46,560 bases of DNA from Bacteroidota bacterium (GTDB lineage Bacteria > Bacteroidota > Bacteroidia > AKYH767-A > JAHEYN01): assembly GCA_947448795.1 (NCBI GenBank), contig CANFOZ010000016.1, positions 1 through 46,560 of the forward strand, in the 5' to 3' direction. A program made the position numbers and the translations under genes. Under the pieces are notes generated by a model, which saw only the letters and a list, made by a program, of their open reading frames with translations, did not search any database and was not told the DNA's origin. Numbering within the stretch: the stretch's first letter is position 1; each line of letters opens with the position of its first letter. This document shows positions 1 to 9,274 of this stretch, piece by piece.

Positions 1-1
1 C

Positions 2-1258
2 CCTGTTCTAAAGTGGGATCTGTATTTCACCAGCCTTGGTTTGAAGGCGCAAACGAACATTATCGTTTGTCAGCCCGATTTTTTTAAAAATCTAAACGGA
101 TTGGCTACTGCACAGAGCTTGGAGGATTGGAAATTATACCTTACCTGGAGCCTGCTTAATGAGTCGGCTGACAAGTTGAGCTCGGCCTTTGAAAAACAGA
201 ACTTCTCTTTTTATGGAACTGTTTTAGAAGGTACAAAAGTGATGCGTCCACGTTGGAAGCGAATGATCGGTTCTACCAATGGTGCATTGGGAGAGGCCGT
301 TGGTCAATTGTATGTTGCCAAGGCCTTTAGTCCTGCATCCAAAGCACGTGTTAAAGCGATGGTGGATAATTTGATGGTGGTTTATAGAGAGCGTATCCAG
401 CAATTGGATTGGATGGGTGATTCTACAAAAACGCGCGCGCTAGAGAAGCTTGGCTCGTTCACCCTGAAGTTAGGATATCCTGATAAATGGAAAGATTATA
501 CCACACTGAATATCAGCCGCGAGTCGTTCTTTCAAAATTACTACAACGCGCAGCACTATGAATTCCTGCTTAATATAGTAAAGCTTGGTCAACCAATCGA
601 TCGCAACGAGTGGGGCATGTCGCCACAAACGGTGAATGCGTATTACAACCCATTAATGAACGAGATCGTTTTCCCTGCAGCCATCATGCAGCCCCCATTC
701 TTTAATCCGGAGGCCGATGATGCTGTTAACTACGGCGGTATTGGTGCAGTAATCGGACACGAGATCACACACGGATTTGATGATCAAGGCAGCAAGTTTG
801 ATGCAACTGGTAACTTAAAAGACTGGTGGACCGAGCAAGATCGCGAGCGCTTCAATGCAAAGACAGCAAAGATGGTGAAGCAGTTTAATGACATCAAAGT
901 GTTTGACGATTTGAGCGTGAATGGCGAGCTTACCTTGGGCGAAAATATCGCCGATTTAGGTGGTCTAACCATGTCCTTCCTTGCCTTCCAAAAATCGCTT
1001 AAGGTGAATAATACGGCTGGACTTGTTATTGATGGACTTACACCTGAGCAGCGCTTCTTTGTTGGCTGGGCGCAGGTATGGCGTTCTAAATTCCGTCCGG
1101 AGGCATTGCGTCAACAAGTGTTGACCAATCCGCATTCTCCAGGTGACATTCGCGCTGTTGCCCCTCCAACCAATATGCCCGATTTCTACAAGGCATTTGG
1201 CGTAAAAGAAGGCGATAAGATGTTTCGCAGCGAAACAGATCGCGTGAAAGTTTGGTAA
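2..1258 (+). CDS. M13 family (neprilysin/PepO-like) zinc metallopeptidase, 5' end outside the window
   Basis: The gene is cut by the window start: its frame is open from base 2, and the residues before the first possible start codon (a TTG at 41) already read as family sequence (W-x-L-Y-F...). About 418 C-terminal residues of a protein that is usually near 650-700 are visible. The zinc site is HEITH within a GHEITHGFDDQG segment, and the second motif ENIADLGG supplies the third ligand; upstream lies the family's NAYYNP...NEIVFPAA block. M13 enzymes are zinc endopeptidases, in Bacteroidota normally exported lipoproteins or periplasmic proteins that cut peptides. The export signal cannot be seen here. 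The gene ends with GVKEGDKMFRSETDRVKVW, a typical M13 C-terminus, and is followed directly by a terminator, so it is the last gene of its transcript. Confidence 0.95.
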   Translation, partial: PVLKWDLYFTSLGLKAQTNIIVCQPDFFKNLNGLATAQSLEDWKLYLTWSLLNESADKLSSAFEKQNFSFYGTVLEGTKVMRPRWKRMIGSTNGALGEAVGQLYVAKAFSPASKARVKAMVDNLMVVYRERIQQLDWMGDSTKTRALEKLGSFTLKLGYPDKWKDYTTLNISRESFFQNYYNAQHYEFLLNIVKLGQPIDRNEWGMSPQTVNAYYNPLMNEIVFPAAIMQPPFFNPEADDAVNYGGIGAVIGHEITHGFDDQGSKFDATGNLKDWWTEQDRERFNAKTAKMVKQFNDIKVFDDLSVNGELTLGENIADLGGLTMSFLAFQKSLKVNNTAGLVIDGLTPEQRFFVGWAQVWRSKFRPEALRQQVLTNPHSPGDIRAVAPPTNMPDFYKAFGVKEGDKMFRSETDRVKVW

Positions 1259-1280
1259 GCGATTTTTAGTATTAATAAGA

Positions 1281-1313
1281 AAAGCACGGGTCATTGTCTC
1301 GTGCTTTTTTTTT
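1281..1313 (+). terminator. Rho-independent terminator of the M13 peptidase gene
   Basis: An 8-bp perfect stem (1281-1288 with 1300-1307, sequence AAAGCACG/CGTGCTTT) can be extended by a G-U and a G-C pair, encloses a short loop and runs into nine Ts. It lies 22 bases after the stop codon. Confidence 0.85.
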
Positions 1314-1592
1314 AATTAAAAAGCCCAATGACTACTATTAGTCGTGCGCTTGGAGCGATGTTGGAAGAGCCGAAATTGCTTCAGCAGCTCACAGCACGGC
1401 CGAGGGTTTATCCAACTTCATGCGATTCTTGCACAATCGGCTGGCAGTGCTGCCGCCATGTGCTTATAGCATGACGATGGTACTTAAAGCCAGCAGGGCA
1501 TTCAATTACTACTTCGTAAATGGTTTAGCATCTAAAATCAGAAAATCTTTTCCAATGCCGTGTAAGCGGTGCTTAACTTTTATTTGCTTCGC
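1314..1592. other. Gene-free stretch between terminator and response regulator, content unknown
   Basis: About 280 bases with no gene I can support. Two short open frames on the plus strand exist: 1328-1474 (48 codons, Cys-rich, with CDSC and CC) and 1420-1596 (58 codons, running into the end of the convergent regulator gene). Neither has a recognisable ribosome site, lipobox, signal peptide or family motif, and they overlap each other. No convincing hairpin or promoter was seen. It could be a decayed gene or 3' flank of the regulator. Confidence 0.4.
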
Positions 1593-2231
1593 TTAAAACA
1601 ACTTTGTATCGGTTGCTTTTTTGACTGCCTCCAATCCTGAATTAACCTTCATCTTGCGGTAAATGGCTTTGATGTGATAATTCACGCTGGGGTAGGATAG
1701 ATTTACTTCGGACGCAATCATTTTGTAGCTGTATCCTTTTACTAGCATCTGCAGCATCTCCAATTCACGTTCATTCAATGCAAATTCTTCATTGGTCGCA
1801 CTTCTTTTTTGATCGTTCATCCGCAAAGCTTGCCGTGCAATCGAAGGGGTCATAACCAAACCACCATCCATCACATCACGAATGGATTCAAGAAGCTTGT
1901 TAAACAAGGTCTTCTTTAAAATGTAACCATCAGCACCTGCTTGTAAGGAATTGAAAATCTTATCGTCGTCTTCAAAAATCGTTTGCATCAAAATTCTAAC
2001 CTCCGGACAATGCGCCTTCAAAAGTTTGATGCCTTCTAATCCATTTACATTGGGCATGTCAAAGTCCATTAAAACTAAGTCGGGTGCTAGCTCTTGGGTT
2101 TGTTCAACAATCTTTTGTGCATCTTCAAAAACGCCAACGCAAGCGAATTTATTATCAGCCTCAATCAATAGTTTAATCAATTCCCGCAGGGACTGATTGT
2201 CTTCGTAAACAGTTACTTTGATTACACTCAT
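1593..2231 (-). CDS. Response regulator, NarL/FixJ (LuxR-HTH) family
   Basis: A 212-residue transcription regulator. The receiver domain (about 1-120) has the acidic pocket E10-D11, phosphoacceptor D56 in LMDFDMP, T84 in MQT and K106 in GYILK. The LuxR-type helix-turn-helix (about 148-205) starts with LNERELEMLQMLVKGYSYKMIA and ends with YRKMKVNSGLEAVKKA, the usual pattern of DNA-binding response regulators. The gene lies 43 bases downstream of the propeller histidine kinase on the same strand and is almost surely its partner: the kinase phosphorylates D56 and the C-terminal domain then binds target promoters. No output genes can be named from sequence; the nearest candidates are the divergent DUF885 gene and the pair itself. 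Confidence 0.93.
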   Translation of the reverse strand: MSVIKVTVYEDNQSLRELIKLLIEADNKFACVGVFEDAQKIVEQTQELAPDLVLMDFDMPNVNGLEGIKLLKAHCPEVRILMQTIFEDDDKIFNSLQAGADGYILKKTLFNKLLESIRDVMDGGLVMTPSIARQALRMNDQKRSATNEEFALNERELEMLQMLVKGYSYKMIASEVNLSYPSVNYHIKAIYRKMKVNSGLEAVKKATDTKLF

Positions 2232-2274
2232 ACTACAAAGTTCGTAAATGAAACTGTTTTATTATTGACTAATT

Positions 2275-5200
2275 CTAGTAAATATTTTGGTGTTTAAAAT
2301 GAAGAGAGATCGTTGTTCCTTGATTTGGATCAGATTTAATGCGGAACTCTCCTTTTAGTGCATCAGCGCGGCTTCGCATCGATTGCAAGCCAAGCCCACC
2401 TTTCTTGGTATCTATGCTTGGCGTGGATGTGTTAAACCCAATGCCATCGTCTTGAATGGTAAGAGCAATGATTTTACCCGGTAAGAGTTCGATAGTGGCC
2501 TTGCAGTTTGTTGCCTCGGAATATTTGGCTACATTATTTATAGATTCCTTGAAAAAAAGATACAGGTTTTTCCGTTCGTCGATGTTAAGTTTTATTTCTT
2601 CTGCTGCTTGACTAATTTTAAAATGAAAGTTGCATCCAAGTGGCTCGAGTGTTTCCACAGAATACATTCTCATGCGGTTGCTGATGTCTTCGAATCGACT
2701 ATATTTTGCATTGAGTGTCCAAACGATATCGTTCATCGATTCTAAACTTTGCTGGCTGTTTTTACTGATTTGATCAATCAGTCCGCGGGTAGTAGCAGAA
2801 CGAATTTCTGAACTGCTTTGCACCATGCGGCTAGCGATATGGATGCTACTCATGGTGCTACCCACCTCGTCGTGTAAATCGTGGGCGATGGATTGCCGAA
2901 GCTTGTCTAATGCCTGCAGCTGCCGCAAACGAAAGAAATACAAGCCGTATAAAGCACCGGAAATCAATCCGCCCATCAAGAGCCTGAACCACCATGTGGC
3001 CCACCATGGAGGAAGAATGTGTATGACGATGGAGGCCTCCTTCTTACTCCATTCGCCCTCATTTATGGAAGCGCGAACTCGAAAGGTATAGGTGCCCGGG
3101 TCTAGATTGGTGAAGGTGGCTGTATTGTTGCCTTTGGTGTCAATCCAGTCCAAGTTGAAACCCTCGAGCAGGTATTGATAGGACGTGTTAACGACCTTGG
3201 AATAATCCAATTTAGAAAATTCTAGCGTGATCATGTTTTGCGAAAAAGCAAGCGTGATGCTTTTTGCATACTGTATCGGAGCGTTCATCACACTTGTGTC
3301 GCTATGGAAATCGAATGGGTTATTGAACAAAGATAGACCAGTGAGAACCACCGGAAAATCCATGCCTGAATTTAACAGCTGCGATGGTTTAAAACTGCAA
3401 AATCCAGCAACACCAGCAAAAAGCATTTCGTCATCGCCCGTGCGCAAATAATTATAGCGGTTGAACTCATCGTTAATCAATCCGTTGCGGCTCGAAAAAC
3501 TGGAGACGGAAAAGGTGCTTCTATCTTCTTTCGTGAATCTCAAACAAGAGATGCCTCTGTTTGTAGAAATCCAGAGGTTGTTGAGGGCGTCGGGCAAGAT
3601 GCCATAGATGACATTGTTGGGTAAACCATTACTGGTGTTGTAGTATTCAAATGTGCCTTTGGCGATTGTGAATTTATTGAGTCCACCCCCGTTGGTGCCT
3701 ATCCATAAGATACTGTCGGGATATTTAGGGTCGGGGCAGAGGGCAAATAGGATTTCTGCACTTGGACTGTTTTTAGAGTTAATTCGAAAAGGCCATTTTT
3801 GCCAAGTTCGATTGGGGTAGTTGTAGCATAACAAACCGTGAATGCTTGTCATCCAAATCTGTTTTTTTGCCGTTTCATAGATATCAGAAACAAAAGGATA
3901 CTCACTCGTATTATCGATATGAACGCTCGTAATATGATCGATTTGATTGGATGATACGTTTAGAAATTGCAAGGTTAGGCTTGTTTTGTCGTTAGCATCA
4001 AAAAGGCAGTATTGGTTCACACTAGGAGGGAATGCATGCTGCTTATCAAGCGCTTTTATATTTGCCAGTTGGTTCTTTGTTAAGCCTGTTTTAGCTGAAT
4101 TTAAAGAATTTAAAATCGTTGAATAAAACCAAAAATGCTTTTGGCTGCTATGCGATAAACGTTGTGCATTGAAAAGCATATCGGGTGGCATTGAAGTAAC
4201 TGCTTCTTCTTTGCCAGACTGCATACTAAAAGTATCCCGAATCGCATCGAAATAGCCCTCCCTATTGCGGTTAAAATTGAATTTCAAAGAGCCGTAGTTT
4301 CGGAAGCTAGCTTGCCTTTTATCTATGCAATACATACCCCTGCCAGGGGTGCCTATCCATAAAACCCCGCTTCTGTCAAGCAAAGCCGAATAGGCATTAG
4401 GGGTAATATATGATTGTTTCGTAAATGTTGTGAAATCAAAAATGGAAGTGCGTTGAATTGAACTTGTTAGTATAGCTACTTGGTGCTGAAAATTCGTTGG
4501 GCCGGAAAGTTTATAGCCTGATTCAGGGCATTCTTTAAGCTGCTCTTTTTTGTAATCAAACAGGTATATTTTATGATCATCGCCGATCACCAATGTGTTT
4601 TTCTGCGGAACGGCTTGCAGAGTATACCTTAATATATCAGTGCCTGGTTCTATGGTTAGTATTTTGCCAAATCGATGTTCTAACCAGTTGCCTGTCGATT
4701 TTCGATAAAACAAATTCAAGCCTTCCTCGCTAAAAATCCAAAGGCTATCTTTATTTTGTAAGTGACATTGAGCCGTCGGCATCAAAGTAAAATTAAGCTG
4801 CGCACTACTTACTTGTGAACTATCTGTTTGAGTTTTGTCGAAAATTGGTTCTGGTTTTTTGGGATTCGCAATGTCATAGAGTACCTCCTTTCCTAAATAG
4901 GTCACCAAGAGCAGATTCTCGCGACACTGGATTTGGATAAGTACTGGATTACGCCTGGGTAGATTGATAGTTTGGAAGCGCTCTGTTTTTTTGTCAAAAT
5001 AAAACACTTGGCTGTTGTTCGTAAATCCCCACAGAAAACCTCTTGGATCTTCCTCCAACTTTAAAATATAATTGTCCTTGATCGAGGTGGAGTCACTGAA
5101 ATCGCCTCTGAATACACGCACTTCGTTGCCATCGTAGCGATTGAGTCCGTCTTTCGTACCTATCCAGATATATCCTTCTTGATCTTGCAAAAGGCAGCGT

Positions 5201-5343
5201 ACAAAGCCTTGAGAAAGTCCTTCGAGGTTTCTGTATGGCTGCGCTTGTAGCGCTTTTTCAAAAGCATTAATAGCAATTGAATAAAGTGGAAATAAAGTTG
5301 AAAGCCATCCTAAAATGAATAGCATTAGCAAGGGCTTTCGCAT
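2275..5343 (-). CDS. Two-component sensor histidine kinase with N-terminal ligand-sensing propeller and Y_Y_Y domain
   Basis: I take the ATG at 5343 (MRKPLLMLF..., a clear signal peptide) over a GTG at 5361, giving 1022 residues. After the signal come propeller repeats of the Reg_prop type (GLSQGFVRCLLQDQEGYIWIG..., then several D-x-x-x-x-LWIGT copies), placed in the periplasm, then a Y_Y_Y domain (about 690-770, ending NLDPGTYTFRVRASI), one membrane helix (about 785-805), and a HisKA_3/HATPase_c kinase core. The phosphorylated His is in AHDLHDEVG near residue 824; ESINNVAKYS is the N box and DDGIGF and GGLGLQSM are ATP-binding G boxes. There is no fused receiver, unlike the hybrid sensors of polysaccharide loci; the receiver is the next gene. 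The ligand is unknown, as no SusCD-type locus is near. Confidence 0.93.
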   Translation of the reverse strand: MRKPLLMLFILGWLSTLFPLYSIAINAFEKALQAQPYRNLEGLSQGFVRCLLQDQEGYIWIGTKDGLNRYDGNEVRVFRGDFSDSTSIKDNYILKLEEDPRGFLWGFTNNSQVFYFDKKTERFQTINLPRRNPVLIQIQCRENLLLVTYLGKEVLYDIANPKKPEPIFDKTQTDSSQVSSAQLNFTLMPTAQCHLQNKDSLWIFSEEGLNLFYRKSTGNWLEHRFGKILTIEPGTDILRYTLQAVPQKNTLVIGDDHKIYLFDYKKEQLKECPESGYKLSGPTNFQHQVAILTSSIQRTSIFDFTTFTKQSYITPNAYSALLDRSGVLWIGTPGRGMYCIDKRQASFRNYGSLKFNFNRNREGYFDAIRDTFSMQSGKEEAVTSMPPDMLFNAQRLSHSSQKHFWFYSTILNSLNSAKTGLTKNQLANIKALDKQHAFPPSVNQYCLFDANDKTSLTLQFLNVSSNQIDHITSVHIDNTSEYPFVSDIYETAKKQIWMTSIHGLLCYNYPNRTWQKWPFRINSKNSPSAEILFALCPDPKYPDSILWIGTNGGGLNKFTIAKGTFEYYNTSNGLPNNVIYGILPDALNNLWISTNRGISCLRFTKEDRSTFSVSSFSSRNGLINDEFNRYNYLRTGDDEMLFAGVAGFCSFKPSQLLNSGMDFPVVLTGLSLFNNPFDFHSDTSVMNAPIQYAKSITLAFSQNMITLEFSKLDYSKVVNTSYQYLLEGFNLDWIDTKGNNTATFTNLDPGTYTFRVRASINEGEWSKKEASIVIHILPPWWATWWFRLLMGGLISGALYGLYFFRLRQLQALDKLRQSIAHDLHDEVGSTMSSIHIASRMVQSSSEIRSATTRGLIDQISKNSQQSLESMNDIVWTLNAKYSRFEDISNRMRMYSVETLEPLGCNFHFKISQAAEEIKLNIDERKNLYLFFKESINNVAKYSEATNCKATIELLPGKIIALTIQDDGIGFNTSTPSIDTKKGGLGLQSMRSRADALKGEFRIKSDPNQGTTISLHFKHQNIY

Positions 5344-5526
5344 GACTTTTAGGATGTTCACAACTGCTCTTATTGGCTATTGAAAAGGCGTATATTGAAA
5401 ATAAAAAATGGGTTAACCGATTATATGTGAATTTACAATTAATGACTGAACTATTCTAATGTCAATACACATTAAATGGGTAAGGCAATATTTGCTAACT
5501 TACACCCTACAATTAAACCCAAATTC

Positions 5527-7308
5527 ATGAGACATTTTTTACTCTTTTTTTGCGTTTGCTCCCTTTTTGCCGCTGCTTGTAAACCGAAGACGCAAGGAGT
5601 CGTTCCCAAGGCTCAACTAGACACCCTTCTCAATAGATATTACGAAGAGCGCTTGGTCTATTATCCACTCGAAGCTACGGCAATCGCCGATAATCGTTAC
5701 AACGATAAACTGCCTTGCGATATCGCCGATAGTTACCGCGATACCCTGAAACGTTTTTATACGCGCTATCTGATGGATTTGGATGCAATCGACACAACGG
5801 CTTTAGATAATCAGTCTATGCTGAGCTTCAAGGTTTTCAAGCGCGAGATGGCCATGCAAATAGAAGGGCTCGGTTTTCACGACAACCTGATGCCTATAAA
5901 CCAGTTTTGGGGTATGCCGCTAACGTTCGCTTTGCTGGGCTCGGGGGGCAACAATCAACCTTTTCATTCGGTCAAAGAGTACGATGATTTCTTAGGTCGA
6001 ATACACAGCTATTCGATTTGGACCGACACGGCTATCGCAAACATGAAACGCGGCATGGCGCAAGGCATCGTACCGCCGCGTATCTTGATGGAGCGTGTGC
6101 TACCTCAGCTCAAAGCCATGCTCGTAGAAACACCGGAAGCATCGGTTTTTTATCAACCCATCACCAAGCTGCCCGACAGCATTCCTGCAGCTACAAAGAC
6201 GCGACTCACCGAAGCTTACAAATTGGCTATTATGAACGAAGTTGTGCCGGCCTATCGTCGCTTGCATGATTTTATCAGTACTGAATATGCACCGGCTTGT
6301 CGAAAATCGGCTGGCATATCGGAGGTACCTGGTGGTAAAGCGTATTATCAATATCAAGCGCGCTTTTGGACTACAACGGATTTAACGCCAGACCAAATTT
6401 TTGAGATTGGGCAAAACGAGGTGAAGCGCATTCATAGCGAGATGGAACAGGTAAAAAATCAAGTTGGATTCAAAGGCGACCTGAAGGCTTTTTTTAAATA
6501 TATTCACGAAGATCCAAAGTTTCGCCCATTCACCAAGGATACGGCTGTGATCGCTGCGTATCGTGCCATCGAGGGTCGTATGCAGCCTCAACTCAAGAAA
6601 CTTTTTAACTTGGTTCCTAAAGCGCGTTTTGAAGTACGCCAAACAGAAAAATTTCGCGAAGCTTCAGCCAGTGCCGAATACAATCAAAGTGCACCCGATG
6701 GTTCTCGTCCTGGTATTTTCTTCGTGCCTGTTCCCGATCCAACCAAAGTCAATGTGGTTGGGATGGAGGAGCTCTTTTTGCACGAAGCGATTCCGGGTCA
6801 TCATTACCAAACATCTATTCAGCAAGAAAACGAGGCGCTCCCTAAGTTTCGACGCTTCGGTTGGTACGGCGCTTATGGAGAGGGTTGGGCTTTGTATACC
6901 GAATCTTTGGGCAAAGAGCTTGGCCTGTACACCGATCCGTATCAATACTTCGGTTGCCTGAGCGAAGAAATGCATCGTGCCCTGCGTTTGGTGGTTGATG
7001 TGGGCATGCATTGGAAAGGCATGACGCGTGAAGAAGCCATTCAAATATCGCTCGAAAACGAAGCAGAGAGCGAAGCAGACATCACCACAGAGATTGAGCG
7101 CTATATGGCTATTCCTGGACAAGCCCTCGGTTATAAAATTGGGCAGATGAAAATTCGCGAAGTGCGCGCGCGCGCTGAAAAACAGCTTGGCTCCAAGTTT
7201 AACATTGCTGCTTTTCACGATGCTGTTTTGATTGACGGCTGTCTTCCGCTAGATGTGTTCGAGCAAAAGATGAACGCTTGGATCCAAGCAGAAAAAGTAA
7301 AAAATTAA
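5527..7308 (+). CDS. DUF885 family lipoprotein, probable metal-dependent peptidase-like hydrolase
   Basis: The frame opens at 5476, but the ATG at 5527 is preferred because it puts a lipoprotein signal at the N-terminus (MRHFLLFFCVCSLFAAAC, lipobox cysteine at 18). The product is 593 residues, near the family's usual size. The family hallmarks are HEAIPGHHYQ (a metal-binding HExxH-like motif with extra His) and GEGWALYTESLG about 40 residues later, followed by RLVVDVGMHWKGM. DUF885 proteins resemble M32-type zinc carboxypeptidases in their motifs, but their substrates are mostly unknown. It should sit in the periplasm, anchored to a membrane by lipid. It is transcribed divergently from the sensor kinase. 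Confidence 0.93.
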   Translation: MRHFLLFFCVCSLFAAACKPKTQGVVPKAQLDTLLNRYYEERLVYYPLEATAIADNRYNDKLPCDIADSYRDTLKRFYTRYLMDLDAIDTTALDNQSMLSFKVFKREMAMQIEGLGFHDNLMPINQFWGMPLTFALLGSGGNNQPFHSVKEYDDFLGRIHSYSIWTDTAIANMKRGMAQGIVPPRILMERVLPQLKAMLVETPEASVFYQPITKLPDSIPAATKTRLTEAYKLAIMNEVVPAYRRLHDFISTEYAPACRKSAGISEVPGGKAYYQYQARFWTTTDLTPDQIFEIGQNEVKRIHSEMEQVKNQVGFKGDLKAFFKYIHEDPKFRPFTKDTAVIAAYRAIEGRMQPQLKKLFNLVPKARFEVRQTEKFREASASAEYNQSAPDGSRPGIFFVPVPDPTKVNVVGMEELFLHEAIPGHHYQTSIQQENEALPKFRRFGWYGAYGEGWALYTESLGKELGLYTDPYQYFGCLSEEMHRALRLVVDVGMHWKGMTREEAIQISLENEAESEADITTEIERYMAIPGQALGYKIGQMKIREVRARAEKQLGSKFNIAAFHDAVLIDGCLPLDVFEQKMNAWIQAEKVKN

Positions 7309-7321
7309 ACCTGCTAAAATG

Positions 7322-7329
7322 TAAATTTG
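7322..7329 (+). promoter_or_regulatory. Possible -7 box for the YitT gene
   Basis: TAAATTTG matches the Bacteroidota -7 consensus TAnnTTTG exactly and lies just after the DUF885 stop, about 83 bases before the YitT start. No TTG at the expected -33 distance was found, so this is a weak call. Confidence 0.35.
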
Positions 7330-7412
7330 TATGTACTAATTTTACTGCCGAATCTCGGGATTAATAATCTCTCTTAAATCGCTCTCTTTCTCTCTTAACC
7401 CCCTCTCGCTTA

Positions 7413-8366
7413 ATGTCCGGCATCTTCGACTTCCTAGTTAACGGTTTATCGCGAAAGGGAACCCCTAAGCCGGAGTTGTCTGATCCAGATCAGGTTAGTA
7501 TTTATAAATTGACCTTGCGCCGTCAATGGGTGCATGCAGCATTGATCGTACTCGGTATGCTTTCGGCTGGTTTAGGTTTGAAAGGTTTTCTGCTGCCTAG
7601 CGGCTTCATCGACGGTGGTGTAACCGGCATCTCTTTGCTGTTGTCTGAACTGACCGGTTGGCCTTTATCGGTCTTGCTTATTCTTATAAATATTCCATTT
7701 ATTTATCTTGGATATAAAAACATTCAGCGCGGTTTCGCTTTTAAAACCATGGTTGCCATATCAGGCCTTGCCTTATGTTTGATATTTATTCCATACCCAA
7801 TTCTTACTACCGATAAGTTGCTCGTGGCCGTATTTGGTGGCTTTTTTTTGGGAGCAGGTGTTGGCCTCACCATGCGGGGCGGTGGTGTTATTGATGGCAC
7901 TGAAATTATGGCTGTTACCATAAGTCGTAAAGGCGGACTTACCGTGGGTGATGTAATACTCATTATCAACATTATCATATTCTCCTTTGCCGCTTTTTTT
8001 CTTTCTGTAGAACGCGCTATGTATTCAATACTTGCTTATCTAGCAGCATCACGCACCATCGATTTTCTTATCTCTGGTCTGGAGGAATACACCGGTGTTA
8101 ATATCATCTCCACGAAAAGCGAGGATATCCGCTTGATGATCACAGAAAAATTAGGAAGAGGAGTGACGATCTACAACGGCAAACGTGGTTACGGACAGCA
8201 CGGCCATCGCTTGCAAGATACCGACATCGTCTTTACGGTTATTACGCGTTTGGAGATTTCAAATCTTAAGGCGGAGATAGAAAAAATCGACCCGCAAGCC
8301 TTTGTTATCATGCACAGCATCAAAGACACCAAAGGCGGCATGATTAAGAAGCGCCCTTTACATTAA
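7413..8366 (+). CDS. YitT family membrane protein (DUF161 + DUF2179)
   Basis: A 317-residue inner-membrane protein. After a polar N-terminus of about 35 residues come five or more hydrophobic segments (about 37-200) with the family's glycine-rich loops LLPSGFIDGGVTGISLL and GVGLTMRGGGVIDGTEI. The C-terminal soluble domain (about 220-310), with NIISTKSEDIRLMI, GRGVTIYNGKRGY and EIEKIDPQAFVIMHS, is the DUF2179 fold. The role of the family is not settled; it is often described as a transporter-like protein. Its 3' end overlaps the convergent amidotransferase gene by four bases, so there is no room for separate terminators. Confidence 0.92.
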   Translation: MSGIFDFLVNGLSRKGTPKPELSDPDQVSIYKLTLRRQWVHAALIVLGMLSAGLGLKGFLLPSGFIDGGVTGISLLLSELTGWPLSVLLILINIPFIYLGYKNIQRGFAFKTMVAISGLALCLIFIPYPILTTDKLLVAVFGGFFLGAGVGLTMRGGGVIDGTEIMAVTISRKGGLTVGDVILIINIIIFSFAAFFLSVERAMYSILAYLAASRTIDFLISGLEEYTGVNIISTKSEDIRLMITEKLGRGVTIYNGKRGYGQHGHRLQDTDIVFTVITRLEISNLKAEIEKIDPQAFVIMHSIKDTKGGMIKKRPLH

Positions 8367-8935
8367 CAATAGCACAGCCAGTTTTCCATCATCGTTCTCC
8401 CATGTTCGGTAAGCACCGATTCGGGATGAAATTGTACACCTCTGTAATTCAGCGTTTTATGACGCAATCCCATAATGTTGCCTTGTTGATCTTTTGCCGT
8501 AATTTGAAGGCAGGAGGGAAGCGAGCTTGCATCAACAACCCACGAGTGGTAATGCATTATTTTAAAATTAACCGGAAGGCCTTTGAACAGTAATTCATCC
8601 TCATCCAACACTTGCATTTCAGTGGCGATGCCATGCATCACGCTCCCTAGATTGATCAATGCGCCACCGAAACATTCCGCAATAGCCTGATGTCCTAAAC
8701 AAACTCCTAATACTGGCTTATTAACGAATCCGGTTTTTAGCAGCGCTGGCATGCGGCCTGCATCTGCCGGAAGACCTGGTCCTGGCGATAAAACAATCCG
8801 ATCAAAACTGCTAAAACGATCTAGCTCACTAGCGTCGTTACGAATCACCTCGGTGTTTACACCGGAAATACTTTCCAAAAGGTGCACCAAATTGTAGGTG
8901 AAGGAATCGTAATTGTCGACTATTAATATGTTCAT
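8363..8935 (-). CDS. trpG/pabA: Class I glutamine amidotransferase of aminodeoxychorismate/anthranilate synthase (PabA/TrpG)
   Basis: A 190-residue amidotransferase that splits glutamine and passes ammonia to a chorismate-using partner, for folate (PabB) or tryptophan (TrpE). The catalytic triad is visible: C79 in GVCLGHQAIAE, and H170 and E172 in VQFHPES; the N-terminal LIVDNYDSFTYNL and LSPGPG motifs are typical. Length is normal. The gene stands alone, with neither trpE nor pabB beside it; a lone copy favours the PabA role or a shared enzyme, but sequence alone does not separate these. A TAACTTCG, one base from the -7 consensus, lies just upstream of its start. Confidence 0.93.
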   Translation of the reverse strand: MNILIVDNYDSFTYNLVHLLESISGVNTEVIRNDASELDRFSSFDRIVLSPGPGLPADAGRMPALLKTGFVNKPVLGVCLGHQAIAECFGGALINLGSVMHGIATEMQVLDEDELLFKGLPVNFKIMHYHSWVVDASSLPSCLQITAKDQQGNIMGLRHKTLNYRGVQFHPESVLTEHGRTMMENWLCYC

Positions 8936-9031
8936 CTTGAGCGAAGTTAGTCAAACAAGCGCACATGTAAATCCCATTATAACGAATACTACTTTGCACT
9001 TTTTTTGTTTACTTTGCTGAAAATTAATACC

Positions 9032-9271
9032 ATGAAGAATTTCTCTTTTCTCCTTGCGGTAATCATTCTTTCCGCTTTCGCTTCGTGTAAAAAATCATAC
9101 ACCTGCGAGTGTAGCACTACAGTAAATGCTTTGGGGTCTTCACAGACAACTACCTCAACATCTGATATTAAAGACTATAGCTGGAAAGCGAAAGCCGAAT
9201 GCGAAGGCAAAAATAATTCCATTTCGCTTGGTTATGGCATTGGTACCGAAACATCCTGCAAACTAAAATAA
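9032..9271 (+). CDS. Small lipoprotein of unknown function
   Basis: The ATG at 9032 is chosen because it opens a lipoprotein signal (MKNFSFLLAVIILSAFASC, cysteine 19, followed by KK); the frame itself extends back to 9005. The mature part is only about 60 residues, with four more cysteines (CEC near the start, one in the middle, one near the C-terminus) that could form two disulfides, and a Thr/Ser-rich linker. I recognise no family. The stop is three bases before the RidA start, so the two are probably co-transcribed. Confidence 0.8.
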   Translation: MKNFSFLLAVIILSAFASCKKSYTCECSTTVNALGSSQTTTSTSDIKDYSWKAKAECEGKNNSISLGYGIGTETSCKLK

Positions 9272-9274
9272 GAT

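Noticed and set aside
6664-7218. 184-codon open frame antisense to the DUF885 gene
   Set aside because: Fully overlaps the conserved catalytic motifs of DUF885 on the other strand; no independent motif or start signal.
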